64,000 nt of DNA, from assembly GCA_025603075.1 (NCBI GenBank), contig MU626267.1, forward strand, positions 62,001 to 126,000. Direction: 5' to 3'. Shown piece after piece: positions 24,518 through 35,482 of this stretch. Each line of letters opens with the position of its first letter. Positions within the stretch are counted from its first letter, which is position 1. A program made the position numbers and the translations under genes. The DNA is from Neoconidiobolus thromboides FSU 785 (lineage: Eukaryota > Entomophthoromycota > Entomophthoromycetes > Entomophthorales > Neoconidiobolaceae). The notes beneath the pieces are model-generated. The model searched no databases. It was not told the DNA's origin and worked only from the letters and a program-made list of their open reading frames with translations.

Positions 24518-24658
24518 ATATGCTTTAAAAAGAAATAAATAAGACTAAACTTTAAACCTAGAAAATTTATGATGAGCTTTAGTTTGTGTCTAATGTTATC
24601 TAATATCGATATCATATATCAATTCGTAAAATAATGAAATAAATTCGTTTTATTATAT

Positions 24659-24757
24659 GGGGATGTTTTTTTTGGCTTCATCATTTTTTCCATCTTTCAA
24701 GCGCTATTTAAGTGGAAAAATTGTTAGTAAAATTCTCAAATACAAAAATACATCCCC
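24659..24757 (+). mobile_element. MITE, orientation A, near-consensus
   Basis: GGGGATGTTTTTTTTGGCTT to AAAATACATCCCC, 99 bp, ATAT on both sides. One of the best preserved copies. Confidence 0.93.
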
Positions 24758-24899
24758 ATATAATGAAATATCGTATAGTTTTTATTTTTTAACTCAGGAG
24801 ATATGACATTATTGTATTTCATATATCCATAGCTGATTTATTATTGTATTTATTTATTAAATCACCTATCTTACGATTATAATTTAAGAGCAATTATAT

Positions 24900-24987
24900 A
24901 GGGATGTTTTTTGGCTTCATTTTTTCCTGTTTTTAAACACTATCTGAGCACAAAGATTAGTAAGATTAAACAAAAGAATACACCCCT
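24900..24987 (+). mobile_element. MITE, orientation A, shortened
   Basis: AGGGATGTTTTTTGGCTTC to ATACACCCCT, 88 bp through internal deletions, ATAT on both sides. Confidence 0.83.
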
Positions 24988-26012
24988 ATATACTTACTGA
25001 TATAGTATAAAAGCTCGGATGTTATGAATGCTACAAAATATTAAAAAACCATTTTTGAGCTATATTACAACTTATAAATACAAAAAGAGGAATTCATAGA
25101 ACACTGGTATATTATAAAATGTGTTTTAAGTTTATCTATTGTCTATCATATTTAGTATTTTAACTTTAGAGGTAAATGGCTCGATTAGCCATAAGGTGAG
25201 ATGGTATTCTAATTCTATAAAGCCTAGCCAACCTATCCAAACTAACGATTATAGGGTAAATCGTAAGCGCTGACTATGTGTAGATAGAAAAACTACCCCA
25301 ATGTTGAACTGAGAGTGAATAAGCCACTTTTGATTATGTTTGGGCTTCTTTATTCTAAGAGGCCAGTAGTAATGGTAAGCTTTATTGGGCTTTGAAAATT
25401 TTTACAGCAATAATGCTATTGTTAAAAACAAGTTCCTTAAATCCGATACTAGCGCCGAACCTGAGATCAAGTTTAATCCTTTTAATGTTTATAAATCAAA
25501 TTAAAATTACAATAGATGAAAAGACTTGAAGTTAGTTCTAATGAGTTTCAAACAATATATTGTAAACACTTTATTACAGATTTGTAGAATTTTACATAAG
25601 TACTCCTGCTTTATTTTAGCTCTATAACTAACATAGCAAAGACTTACTTTATATTTAAGTATCTAATTTAAAACAAGGTATTAAAAACCTGTTAAAGTTA
25701 GCCAAAAGCTTTATTAAAGCCAAACGGTAATTTTGACATCTGGATATTTGTAACAAATAAGCGAAGAGTATCTTAATATTGTTGTTATTTAAAGAAAACC
25801 TGCAAATGTTTTAATGAAATGCTGCGTTGTAAATAATAATTTAAATCAACATAGAAACGATTTAGTTAATATCACTGCACAAGATGCTATTATGCTTTAT
25901 TTAAATTAGTGATACATTAACCATGTCTGATTTGACCTAAACTATACTAACTCCATCCTTAGAAAATACAACAGAATTAAAAACACAATAAACCCAATGA
26001 CCACTAAATATA

Positions 26013-28142
26013 CTAATTAAAATCAACGTCTTTTAGTGAAATAACTGGGTTCCCCCCAATAAACTTAGTGATAGAATACTCATATTTAGAGTTACCAATA
26101 TATTCTTCGTTATTGTTAAAAGGAATATCTTTGACACTAACAACTGTAAATAGTTTACCATGCTCTTTAATGTCATTATATTTATATTGAAAATCACAGT
26201 CATGATTTATAGTATTCTGGTTTTTTCTCTTTTTACCATTTATCCTTTTGATATTAAAATTACTTGGACTCTCATTGTAAAGCTCACTATCGCTCTGGCT
26301 ACAAATCTCTTTTGAATCCGCTTCTAAACCTTCTTCATGATTTGCTCTTGTATTATTATAAATTTCAGGTTCAGACGCATTATCATTTATTTCACCTTCC
26401 TTATTATCAATAACTTGGCTGTTGTTATCTTGTTTGTTTGCGTTTTCGACTGTCCTTGATTTGGCCGCAGATTTATTTTCTCTGCTGTCTCGTTCCATAT
26501 GGCTTTTGATAACATTCAATTCTTCAGTGGATTCAATTTCAGGTCCACTTTCTGCGCTATTTTGAATAACTTTATTTACAGACATGTTTAACCCGTCACC
26601 ATTTTCACTTCTATCACTGCTTATTACTTCATAATTTTGAATAGAGCCGCCATCAGTAACACATTGATCGATTTGTGTAATATCTTTATTTTCTTCTACA
26701 TAATCGTACGCTAAATTATCAATCCTGATTCCATTCAATTGCTCTTCCAATTCTTTTAGCTCTGATTCAAGTTCAAGTTCGTTTCCAAGAAGCATGTTGC
26801 TCAGTAATGAGGATACATCGCTATCGATTTCATATTCCTTTACTTTAGATGGGATTTTTGGAAACTCGATTTCGCTTAGTTCGTTATCCAAGTCATTTTT
26901 ATCACTTTCAATTGTTGCTTTGATCATATTTTCTTCTTTTGCTTTATTTCCTCTTTTATTCATCCCATTTGATAAAATACTTGGTAAACTTAAATAACTA
27001 GGTACTGAATGCAAACAGTCATATTTGATATCACTATGATAACTATTAAGTACCTTATAACTAATTTCCATTAATTGATCATTACTTAAATAGGGTAATG
27101 ATAATAACCAATGAGACAAAATTATGTTGTTAATATCGTTGTTATTATAGTTATGCTTAACTGTATGCTTTGGTAATTTGGCTAATAAATCTTCAAATCT
27201 ATCTTGACCAGCGAAAGTAAATAAGACATGGAACTTATTGTTTTCCATAAACGGCGATTTAAATACATAACCTTTTACTAATACATCTATCCTATTTACA
27301 TATGGTAATATCCAGGGGATATTAAGGTTAGTATCATATTTATTGTTATCAAAATAATTATGGTAATTTTTATCTGCTCTAATAAGGCTATGATACTCCT
27401 TGATGACGCCATTGATCTCTTTTGGTAACTTTATCACGTTGAATACTCTCATTATTGCCGGATGGGTTAATGACGCTATAATTGAAGCAAAACCGTTGAA
27501 ATCTTTATATTTAGCTAATAAAATTTTACTTGTTTGAAGTAAAACATTTATCGTTTTAAACAATTGCTTATTATTTGCATTGTCATTTAAGTTTGCAAAA
27601 AAATATCTAAATGGGTAGCTTAGCAAATTTCCTAATTGATTACCTATTGTTATGCTGCTATTTAATTCAATTTCTTTTTTTATAAAAAGATTTAATAACA
27701 AATGAGTAAGACTATTTGAAATATACACTTGTAAATCAACTAATCTCTTAAGTATAAACTCGTTGTTACCCAAGATAAATGGACAAGGCCTATTATTGGT
27801 AATAAAGTTTCCATTTCTAGTACGCTCTTGATCTAAAAAACAATTCCATAGATTTGAATCTAAATTATAAATATTACTAGCCAAATCCTCGGGGATTAGC
27901 TTCAACAATTCATACTCTTTTGCTTTGGATATACTCTGCTCCACCCTTTCCAATTCAATCTTTGCTACGCCATGCTTATCTAACTTTTGTCTTAGCTCAG
28001 CTAATGTATGCCTATCTTTTGAATCTAACTCATCATTATATCTACTTTCCTTTTCAATGCATCCTTTCAACTTAATGGCTAACTCAGATAATGGTATAGT
28101 TGGCTGATAGTTGTACTGATTTTTATTTTGTATCTGCTCCAT
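26013..28142 (-). CDS. RasGEF (CDC25-homology) domain protein with acidic C-terminus
   Basis: One frame of 709 residues with no intron. After an N-terminal helical region, residues about 118-330 resemble the CDC25 catalytic domain of Ras guanine-nucleotide exchange factors: NVLLQTSKILLAKYKDFNGF, ASIIASLTHPAIMRVFNVIK, LPKEINGVIKEYHSLI, NYHNYF, then IPWILPYVNRIDVLVKG. Such proteins swap GDP for GTP on Ras-type GTPases at membranes. The recognition is by pattern and the domain is diverged, so catalytic activity is uncertain. Residues about 400-650 are low complexity and acidic (SEIEFPKIPSKVKEYEIDSD and many N/E/S runs), probably disordered, with a basic patch NGKKRKNQNTINH near the end that could be a nuclear signal. 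Other helical-bundle proteins are possible. Confidence 0.6.
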   Translation of the reverse strand: MEQIQNKNQYNYQPTIPLSELAIKLKGCIEKESRYNDELDSKDRHTLAELRQKLDKHGVAKIELERVEQSISKAKEYELLKLIPEDLASNIYNLDSNLWNCFLDQERTRNGNFITNNRPCPFILGNNEFILKRLVDLQVYISNSLTHLLLNLFIKKEIELNSSITIGNQLGNLLSYPFRYFFANLNDNANNKQLFKTINVLLQTSKILLAKYKDFNGFASIIASLTHPAIMRVFNVIKLPKEINGVIKEYHSLIRADKNYHNYFDNNKYDTNLNIPWILPYVNRIDVLVKGYVFKSPFMENNKFHVLFTFAGQDRFEDLLAKLPKHTVKHNYNNNDINNIILSHWLLSLPYLSNDQLMEISYKVLNSYHSDIKYDCLHSVPSYLSLPSILSNGMNKRGNKAKEENMIKATIESDKNDLDNELSEIEFPKIPSKVKEYEIDSDVSSLLSNMLLGNELELESELKELEEQLNGIRIDNLAYDYVEENKDITQIDQCVTDGGSIQNYEVISSDRSENGDGLNMSVNKVIQNSAESGPEIESTEELNVIKSHMERDSRENKSAAKSRTVENANKQDNNSQVIDNKEGEINDNASEPEIYNNTRANHEEGLEADSKEICSQSDSELYNESPSNFNIKRINGKKRKNQNTINHDCDFQYKYNDIKEHGKLFTVVSVKDIPFNNNEEYIGNSKYEYSITKFIGGNPVISLKDVDFN

Positions 28143-28506
28143 TTTGGCATAAAATGTTGAAAGTATAAAAACCCAGAATCTATAATTGAAAACTTTTTAT
28201 TTTTGGTGATATGATATCATTTTATATTTTTTAAATTAATAGGCCAATTAAGAAAAAAGGCTATAAATTTAAAATCAAACTACTATATTTTTCTGTTTAT
28301 AACCCTCCTTCACTAAAGTTTTTATATGTTTTAAGGGAATTGTTACTTTATTTATTAAAATTTTAATAAAATAATTTTTTTAAATTGCATAAAATTTAGT
28401 GAAAAGGAAACTATAATTAAAAAAAATGTAATATTTTAAAGTCAAGTATTAATGATAATAAAAGTTATAGTTTTGTTTTTAAATATCCAGCATTAAAGCA
28501 ACTATT

Positions 28507-28602
28507 GGGGATGTATTTTTGTGTTTGAGAATTTTACTACAATCTTTCCACTCAAATAGCGCTTAAAAATGGAAAAATAATGAAACTAAAAAAGACAGCC
28601 CC
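28507..28602 (-). mobile_element. MITE, orientation B, with TATT target duplication
   Basis: GGGGATGTATTTTTGTG to AAGACAGCCCC, 96 bp; TATT at 28503-28506 and 28603-28606 is a non-palindromic direct repeat. Confidence 0.92.
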
Positions 28603-28772
28603 TATTAATTTATTATATAGGAATACTGTACTTTTAGCTTTTACTTACTGTTTGAGCTTAAAGTTTAGAGATATTATTTGTTGATAGTTAATTATTAATT
28701 ATAACAGTATTTATGTATTATAAAGATAGCTTTAAATATTTATAAAATCAACAGTTTTTATTAGTAAAATAT

Positions 28773-28870
28773 GGGGATGTATTTTTATGTAAGAATTTTG
28801 CTAACAATTTTTTTACTCAAATAGCGCTTAAAAGATGGAAAAAAATAATGAAGCCAAAAAAACACCCTGC
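28773..28870 (-). mobile_element. MITE, orientation B, right end altered
   Basis: ATAT then GGGGATGTATTTTTATG; core ACTCAAATAGCGCTTAAAAG intact; right end reads AACACCCTGC. Confidence 0.85.
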
Positions 28871-29319
28871 TTATATAGTTGAAGTTCTTTTATTAAAATA
28901 CAAATATTTTGTCATTATTTTTTTTCTCAATAAATTTTTTAATGAGTTAGTATTGTTTATATTATGATAGCTATTTGTTAAAATGTGCTAATTTTATTAA
29001 AGATGTAATTTAAATAGCTTAAATTACATATATAACTTTTTCTAAAGTGATCAAGGACTTTTAAAAAAATAATATTTTGATTGAAAAATATCAAATTAAA
29101 GATACGCTTATAAAGCTTAAAGTTCAAGTATGCACTGTTCGATTTATTTAAAAATAAAAATTTAGATCTCAAGCTAATAATCAGTGTGCTAATTCAATTC
29201 GTTATTGATGAAAATTGTTAAATAATTGTCTCTTTATAAATTAAACTATCATCCTTAAGGCATTAAAAATCGATTCTATATCAAAAATTTTGAACTTTGT
29301 AGCTTCTATTCTAATAAAT

Positions 29320-29411
29320 GGGGATGTTTTCTTAGGTTCATTTTTTCCATCTTTTAAGCACTATTTGCGTGGAAAAATTGTTAGTAAAATTAAATACAAA
29401 AACACATCCTC
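29320..29411 (+). mobile_element. MITE, orientation A, with AAAT target duplication
   Basis: GGGGATGTTTTCTTAGG to AACACATCCTC, 92 bp; AAAT on both sides (29316-29319, 29412-29415). Confidence 0.92.
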
Positions 29412-29648
29412 AAATAATGCCACTTTATTTTCTATAAAGATTGGACAAAGCATGTGAGAAGGTCTTATAATAACTCCATACATAATACTATGAAACGTAT
29501 AGCTAAGAAACATAAATCTAGCAGCTCTATTAAATCTAATATTTAAAAATCTTATTTAGTAAAACATCTAATGGCTGATCAAAATTTATTAATAGCAACA
29601 TTATAAAATCCTTTTAAAGCTAAAAGCCTAGGCATGTATTTAATATAT

Positions 29649-29743
29649 GAGGATGTTTTTTTGGTTTCATCACTCTTTCTCTCTTAAGTACTACTTGAGT
29701 AGAAAGATCGTTAGTAAAATCCTTAAACAAAAAAAATATCACC
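29649..29743 (+). mobile_element. MITE, orientation A
   Basis: GAGGATGTTTTTTTGG to AATATCACC, 95 bp, ATAT on both sides. Confidence 0.85.
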
Positions 29744-31575
29744 ATATTGAAATAAAGAAATACCCAATCTTCTGACCCAGAAGATGACAATTTACTTGAC
29801 TATTTTTGTAGTATACTAAAAAGTGTATAATAATGTCTACATCTGAAAGTAGATGGATGGATGAAGCGATGATCATTTCACTTAGATACACTCGTTTAGA
29901 TTTATTTATTTATATCAATTTCTAAAAAGCAATAAATACTACAAATAATCTTAGCTATCAATACTTTACTATTATATCTAAAAGTGAAAAAATACACAAA
30001 GTATTTAATAAATATTTATTTAAAAGATTAAAGGAAGTCAAGTATAAACCTTATCAACTCTAAATCATTAGTTTCAATGTAATAGGCAAGTCTTATGAAA
30101 TTCTCAATTGAGAGGTCGTACATAATTCGAAGGGTTTAATACAAGTTATATGAAATATGGAATGATACAATGTATTAACAAGTAAAAATTGATATAAACA
30201 GCACTTAAGCTATTAATAAACTATGAATAAAATTTACAAAATCGAAAGTTGTTAAGTATTTATAGTTTTAAATTCAGTTTTTTGGATTTATAGCCTGGGA
30301 TTATATTTCAAAGCATTGCCAATTTATAAAGTTACAAGGTTTAACTTAATAGTTTCAATTAAATTTGTATATGAAATTTTAATTTATGGTCAAAATCCAT
30401 TCATTAGATAGCGTAAACTGCTACTTTTAGTAGCCTAAAGGAAGTCAAAATGACAAAATTTCTCAAGGTCAATAAATTGTTATTAAAACAGGCTATATAT
30501 AGATTTGATAAAACTAAAATAATTTATGAATCTTGTAAGGATATAATTTGATCATAAATATGTGTGTAGAAATCAATCTACAAGGATTTGCTAAGATCAA
30601 GTTCAATAAAAAATGAAGTTTTGCCGAAAATTATAGAGTCAAATGATAGAAAAATAGTCTGTTGCTATGCAGTTGTAAGCTGCCACCATCATATATATAC
30701 GTGTTGAAAATATAATATTAGGATATTAAGTCTGAACCTAAAACATTTTATTTTATATACGTTATCGAAATAATAGCCAAATACTAATTCATGTAGTTAT
30801 GACTACTATAAACAAAGGTCAAAACGTTTTTATATAGAATTTAATAATTTAGTGGCAAACATAAAAAAATACTAAGCAACAGTAATTAAACTCAATAAAA
30901 ATTCTATTATTTATTATATAGGATTTTAATACAAATGAAACATCGAATTTATGAATTTAAGACAAGTAAACTATATGCTATGGTAATAAATATTTTAATA
31001 TTTAGAAAGCTATGGGTTAAAGATATAAATTAATAAAGTAACAAAAGGACGACAAAATATCAATTATTTACTTTATAGTTGTATTTTAAATATAAAGCTT
31101 TCTATAAAAAAAAACTGGAGGATATTATCTAAATTCAATTTAAAGTAATAATACAACTCTAATCAAGTTTGTGGTTTCATTTGAAATTGAGTCCACTTGA
31201 ATTTAATTTAAAAATGTGATTATAAAATTATATTAGTCCTAACATAAATAAAGATGAATTTAAAAACAACTTAAACCTTCACAAGCTAAATTAAAAAATT
31301 TGATTTTTTGTGTTTAGATCAAAATAAGCTAGTGATTAAATTTTGAATTGAGATCAAAATCTTAGTACCATTTTTGAAGCACATTGTATGGAACCATAAC
31401 TGAGTAATAACCTAACACGTTTAATATACACTTTCTTGACTTATGTTTTATTAACTGAGTTATAACATAATTGAGCAATTGTAATAGAAAGGGCCTCAGT
31501 AAAATAGTACTCATATTTCTAAAATTCAACTCATTCGTTTCATTAAATTGGCTAATTAAAAAACTATTAAGATAT

Positions 31576-31671
31576 GGGAATATATTTTTTGTTTAAGAAT
31601 TTTACTAAAAACCTTTCCACTCAAATAACGCTTAAAAATGGAAAAAGTAATGAAATAAAAAAAATATCCCC
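31576..31671 (-). mobile_element. MITE, orientation B
   Basis: GGGAATATATTTTTTG to AAATATCCCC, 96 bp, ATAT on both sides. Confidence 0.88.
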
Positions 31672-32029
31672 ATATTCATTAAATTAATAGCTTAACTTTA
31701 AATTATTGTACCATGTTTTTTATAAACATTAAATAATATAACTTTATTGATATAATCAAGATGTAATTATAACTCAATTGTTTTATGTAAAAAACTTCAA
31801 GGATTTGCATATACTTAATAAATTCAATAAATTGAAAAATCTATTATTGATTAATTTATTAATATTATTAGGCTATGAATTAGTTGTATCTATAAGGACT
31901 TACTTCAGACAAAGTTACAATTGTATCTTTATCACCATTATTCAAAAGCTATGTTGATCAGGCCATAAGTGATAGAAATATAATGTTGAAATATTATACA
32001 TCGATTCTTTTTTACATCTTAACATATTT

Positions 32030-33660
32030 AACAAATAATTAAATAACTATCGAAACAATTTTGAATCTTATTCTTTGTATATTAATAAATATACTCCAGA
32101 TATATCAGTTGTTATTATATCCATTTCTAAAATTCAAGTTAAAATCTAAAAACAAGATCAATATTTCTATGATAATATAATGATAAATCAAAATTAACAT
32201 CATATCAAGGGACAACGTCACTGCAAAGCGAATGGAAAATAGAATAAGACTAACTTTTTGAACTTAAAATTGACTTGATGAATTTTATTAATTTAATTGA
32301 TAAGTGGTACTATTACTTGAATGTAAATTATAACAAAATTATCAATTTTGTAAATTTAATATCCTCAAATTTATAAGACTGATTTTAGTATGTTATTTAA
32401 ACATTTCAAATCTTCTGAATGACTTATTTCTTTAGTATTGATTAATACACTGGGGTATTTCATTATAAAATGCCATTAGACTTTAGACTTTCATAAAGTG
32501 TAGATGTTGACTAAACGAACACAAATTGAAATAATTTTACTTTTAAAACATGATTTTACCTCTATTAGTAAATCTTCTAGGATTTGGAACAAATCGTCTA
32601 AAAAGCTGCTATTGTGATTTGATAAATATTTATAACACATACAAATAAAACGACTTTAAATAATCCTGTTCCCTCATTATTACTTACTGACAGTTTCTAT
32701 ATTCATTTGGTATTTTCTTCATTGAAGAAGGGTTACAAATGCTATTCTCTATCAATAATGATAATAAATAAATGATAATAAATAAATGATAATAATAGTA
32801 ATAATGTATTTAGTTTACTTACCAAGTGTGTCTTGACTTAAGGAATTTATGTAACCATCTGAATTCTCAAGCATCTTAACTCCTAATTAATAACCATAGA
32901 TAAAATTAATAAAGAAACGTTATAATTAAACCAGGTTACTTTCTTTGGCCGTATTTGATCTTTCGCCTTAGAAAATGAGTCTAGAACAACATTAATAAAG
33001 CCTATTATACAAAGAATTACTCTTTTCTTGTAATGCTTTTTATAGTGAGCCTAACTTTTCAATAATTGAAAAAAATTGAGGTAGCCTTAATGAAAATTCA
33101 TTTCATTTCAACATAAAATTGAGTTGATTTATTTTATCATGATATTTTTTACTAATATCAATTCCAAGTATCAACCAAAAGTTTAAAAATAATATCGCAC
33201 TTTTACATAAATTACCATATAAATATGTTATATTACTACATGCATATAAAATTAGTTTATCTGAGTATGAGGCTATGGTTTTTTATTTACTTTAAATTTA
33301 TCTTATGTCTAGTGCGACTTCACCCTACTTTTTAATTTGGCTAATTTTTTCTTCACATAACTCTAAACTCAACTTTCTTACAATTGGATCCATTATTTAG
33401 CATTGTTACTTTAATTCTATTTGATATTAAAAAATAACTACTTCATTCAGTATTAATCTACATATGGTATCGTTCAATTCTTTTATATAGGCCAATATCA
33501 AAACTTCTTTTCCATTTATTATCTCTTTCATTCAAAATAAGACATCTTTATTAATATTGCAAGAAATGAATTTACAAACAAGCCAATACGTCTAACTTTT
33601 CTTACATTTGCATTACTATGCTTGATCTTTAATAGTCAGTCAAGTTCCTTGAAATTATAA
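32030..33660 (-). pseudogene. Degenerate paralogue of the IPI1/TEX10 gene
   Basis: Collinear with 62440-64000 for over 1.5 kb, including remnants of intron positions. Minus-strand fragments include KHSNANVRK, then after a presumed intron KEIINGKEVLILAYIKELND and TICRLILNE, matching KELLNNHQVLLLVYIKDLTD and TIICRMMLDE-like sequence of the intact gene. A TGA interrupts the frame at 33534-33532, just before the matching Met-Lys-Glu, and more indels and stops follow. Nucleotide matches such as the stretch around 32940-32990 against 63340-63390 are obvious by eye. The copy extends further 5' than the intact gene does inside this window. The left boundary is approximate because homology fades. Confidence 0.8.
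32752..32808. repeat. Short tandem repeat, ATGATAATAAATAA-type unit
   Basis: Three to four imperfect tandem units of about 14 bp inside the IPI1-like pseudogene, where the intact gene has an intron. Confidence 0.6.
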
Positions 33661-33998
33661 TCTGTTGAATTTTATCCAATGTTATTGACTGATTATGAAG
33701 TAGTATATCTACAAAAACAAACAACTATTCAGCTATGGTAAATGAAATGTTTGCTTCTTGATTTAATCAGATTATATACATGACTCTCAGTAACCCTTTC
33801 CTTTTTTACTACTTTTATCTTAAGTTTATAAATAGCTGCACTTGAATTTTGTTTTATTTGGTCCTCTATTATACCCTTTTTTTTAAAGTCTCCTTGTTTT
33901 TATTTCTTTTTACTTTTTGTTATTTTTTATAGAATAAAATTGATTAAAAAATAATATATGAATAGTTTTGAAAAAAAAAATTGACTTTTTAAATTAAA

Positions 33999-34765
33999 AT
34001 GACAAATCAAACTGAAAATGAAATACCAAACTTTAGTTTAATAACTGCTGTAACAAAAGAAAGGGGTATTGGATATCAGGGGGATCTTCCATGGATTAAA
34101 ACACCTATTCGTACGGATATGATGTTCTATGAGAAAGTAACAAGGCACTTAAATGTTAATCAAGATAAACCTTTTGAAACAAGTGAAATCAACGATACAG
34201 TTAATAATGTAGTAATTATGGGAAGAGTATCTTGGGAATGTGTACCAATAAAATATAGACCATTCAGAAATCGTATTAATATCATTGTATCAAGGAACAA
34301 AGATTTAAATTTGTAATAATTATTAATTAAGTTTGATAAAATAATGTTAACAATTTATTTTATAGAGAAATGAGTGATGAAAAGTTAAAACAATATACTC
34401 ATATAGTACACTCTTTAGAAGATGGATTAATATTGGCAAAAAAGCTAACAAAAAATGGCTCAGTTTTTGTTATTGGTGGTAGTCAACTTTATACTCAAGC
34501 TATTCAACATCCAAAATGTACTAAGTGGTTTATTACCGAGCTGTTTGACCACCCAGAATTACTTTGTGATACCTTTTTTCCAGAATATCAAGCTATAAAA
34601 TCATCCAAAAAAGATATAACTATTGAAGCATGGGAATGGTTAAATAGATTCAAAAGTAAAAGAGTGCTTCCAGCTTTAAAAAAGTTAGAAAATGGTGAAG
34701 TATATGTTTGTGAAAATGATATTAGTTATAAGTTCTTTTTATTTGAAAATAATTCTATTGAATAA
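33999..34765 (+). CDS. Dihydrofolate reductase
   Basis: Two exons, 33999-34312 and 34366-34765, separated by a 53-bp intron, give 237 residues. Active-site features in order: SLITAVTKERGIGYQGDLPW (substrate and Met20-type loop), the NADPH-binding NNVVIMGRVSWECVP, NRINIIVSRN, and FVIGGSQLYTQAI. The C-terminal beta strands include TKWFITELFDHPE and DTFFPEYQ. The fungal enzyme is usually 190-230 residues and carries insertions like the one after MMFYEKVTRHLNVNQDKPF. It reduces dihydrofolate to tetrahydrofolate with NADPH for thymidylate and purine synthesis. No thymidylate synthase is fused or adjacent. A MITE begins 18 bp after the stop codon, so the 3' UTR probably runs into it. Confidence 0.95.
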
Positions 34766-34783
34766 AGTTTATAAATAATATAT

Positions 34784-34880
34784 GAGGGTGTTCTTTTGGT
34801 TTCATTATTTTTCCATTTTTTAAGTGCTATTTGAGTGCAAAGATTGTTAGTACAACTCTTAAACAAAAAAATATATCTCC
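34784..34880 (+). mobile_element. MITE, orientation A, directly behind DHFR
   Basis: GAGGGTGTTCTTTTGG to ATATATCTCC, 97 bp, ATAT on both sides. Lies 18 bp past the DHFR stop. Confidence 0.88.
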
Positions 34881-35482
34881 ATATAGTAATAAATAGAAGT
34901 AGTACAGTTATTAGATCCTATAATCAAGTTTTTTTTAACTCATAATCCTAGACTATATTAAATTTTTGTATTTTTATTATTGGTTTTGATACAATTAAGA
35001 AAGTTTTTAAAGTTGAAATTTAAACACATAGTATAATTATTAAATTATATGGTGAATAATATTGAGTTTAAACATAAAATATTATACTATCAATTATATT
35101 AAATAGCCTTGAAAGTTATTTTATTTATTAAAAATACAAATATAAATATAAACACAACCGTGTTAGAGATATAAAAATAAATGAAAGAAAAGTTTATTGC
35201 AAAAGTAAAAAAGAAACACATATTACCTAAAGTAAAGGTAATAGAATATTGCAATTCGATAATGTTGAAAATAAAAGGGAAAAAATGGAAAAAGAAAAAG
35301 ACTCTTACTTTCTATTAAGAGTACCGTTAAGAAACATTGAAATTCAAATTATAGTGTTAATTTGTGTTACATATTTATCAACATAAAATTCAATTAAATT
35401 TAAACTTGGATATCTTCCTTATTAATATGAGATAAGCTTCCAATCTATTAATTTTATTAACCTTAATTCATTTTTAAATAGT
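34881..35482. other. Spacer between convergent DHFR and PCF11
   Basis: AT-rich, no further feature recognised. Confidence 0.5.

Larger units (their letters stand above)
24115..26012. other. Intergenic region with three MITEs and a possible coding relic
   Basis: MITEs at 24419-24517, 24659-24757 and 24900-24987. At about 25390-25503 a coding-like tail (NAIVKNKFLKSDTSAEPEIK, then FNPFNVYKSN and stop) sits in less AT-rich DNA (25170-25500), perhaps the end of a decayed gene. Confidence 0.45.
28143..32029. other. Long gene-poor region with five MITEs
   Basis: MITEs at 28507, 28773, 29320, 29649 and 31576. A 30-codon frame at about 29833 (MSTSESRWMDEAMIISLRYT) is too short to support. The remainder is AT-rich with no recognised gene. 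Confidence 0.5.

Noticed and set aside
29833-29925. 30-codon frame MSTSESRWMDEAMIISL...
   Set aside because: Too short, no promoter or homology.
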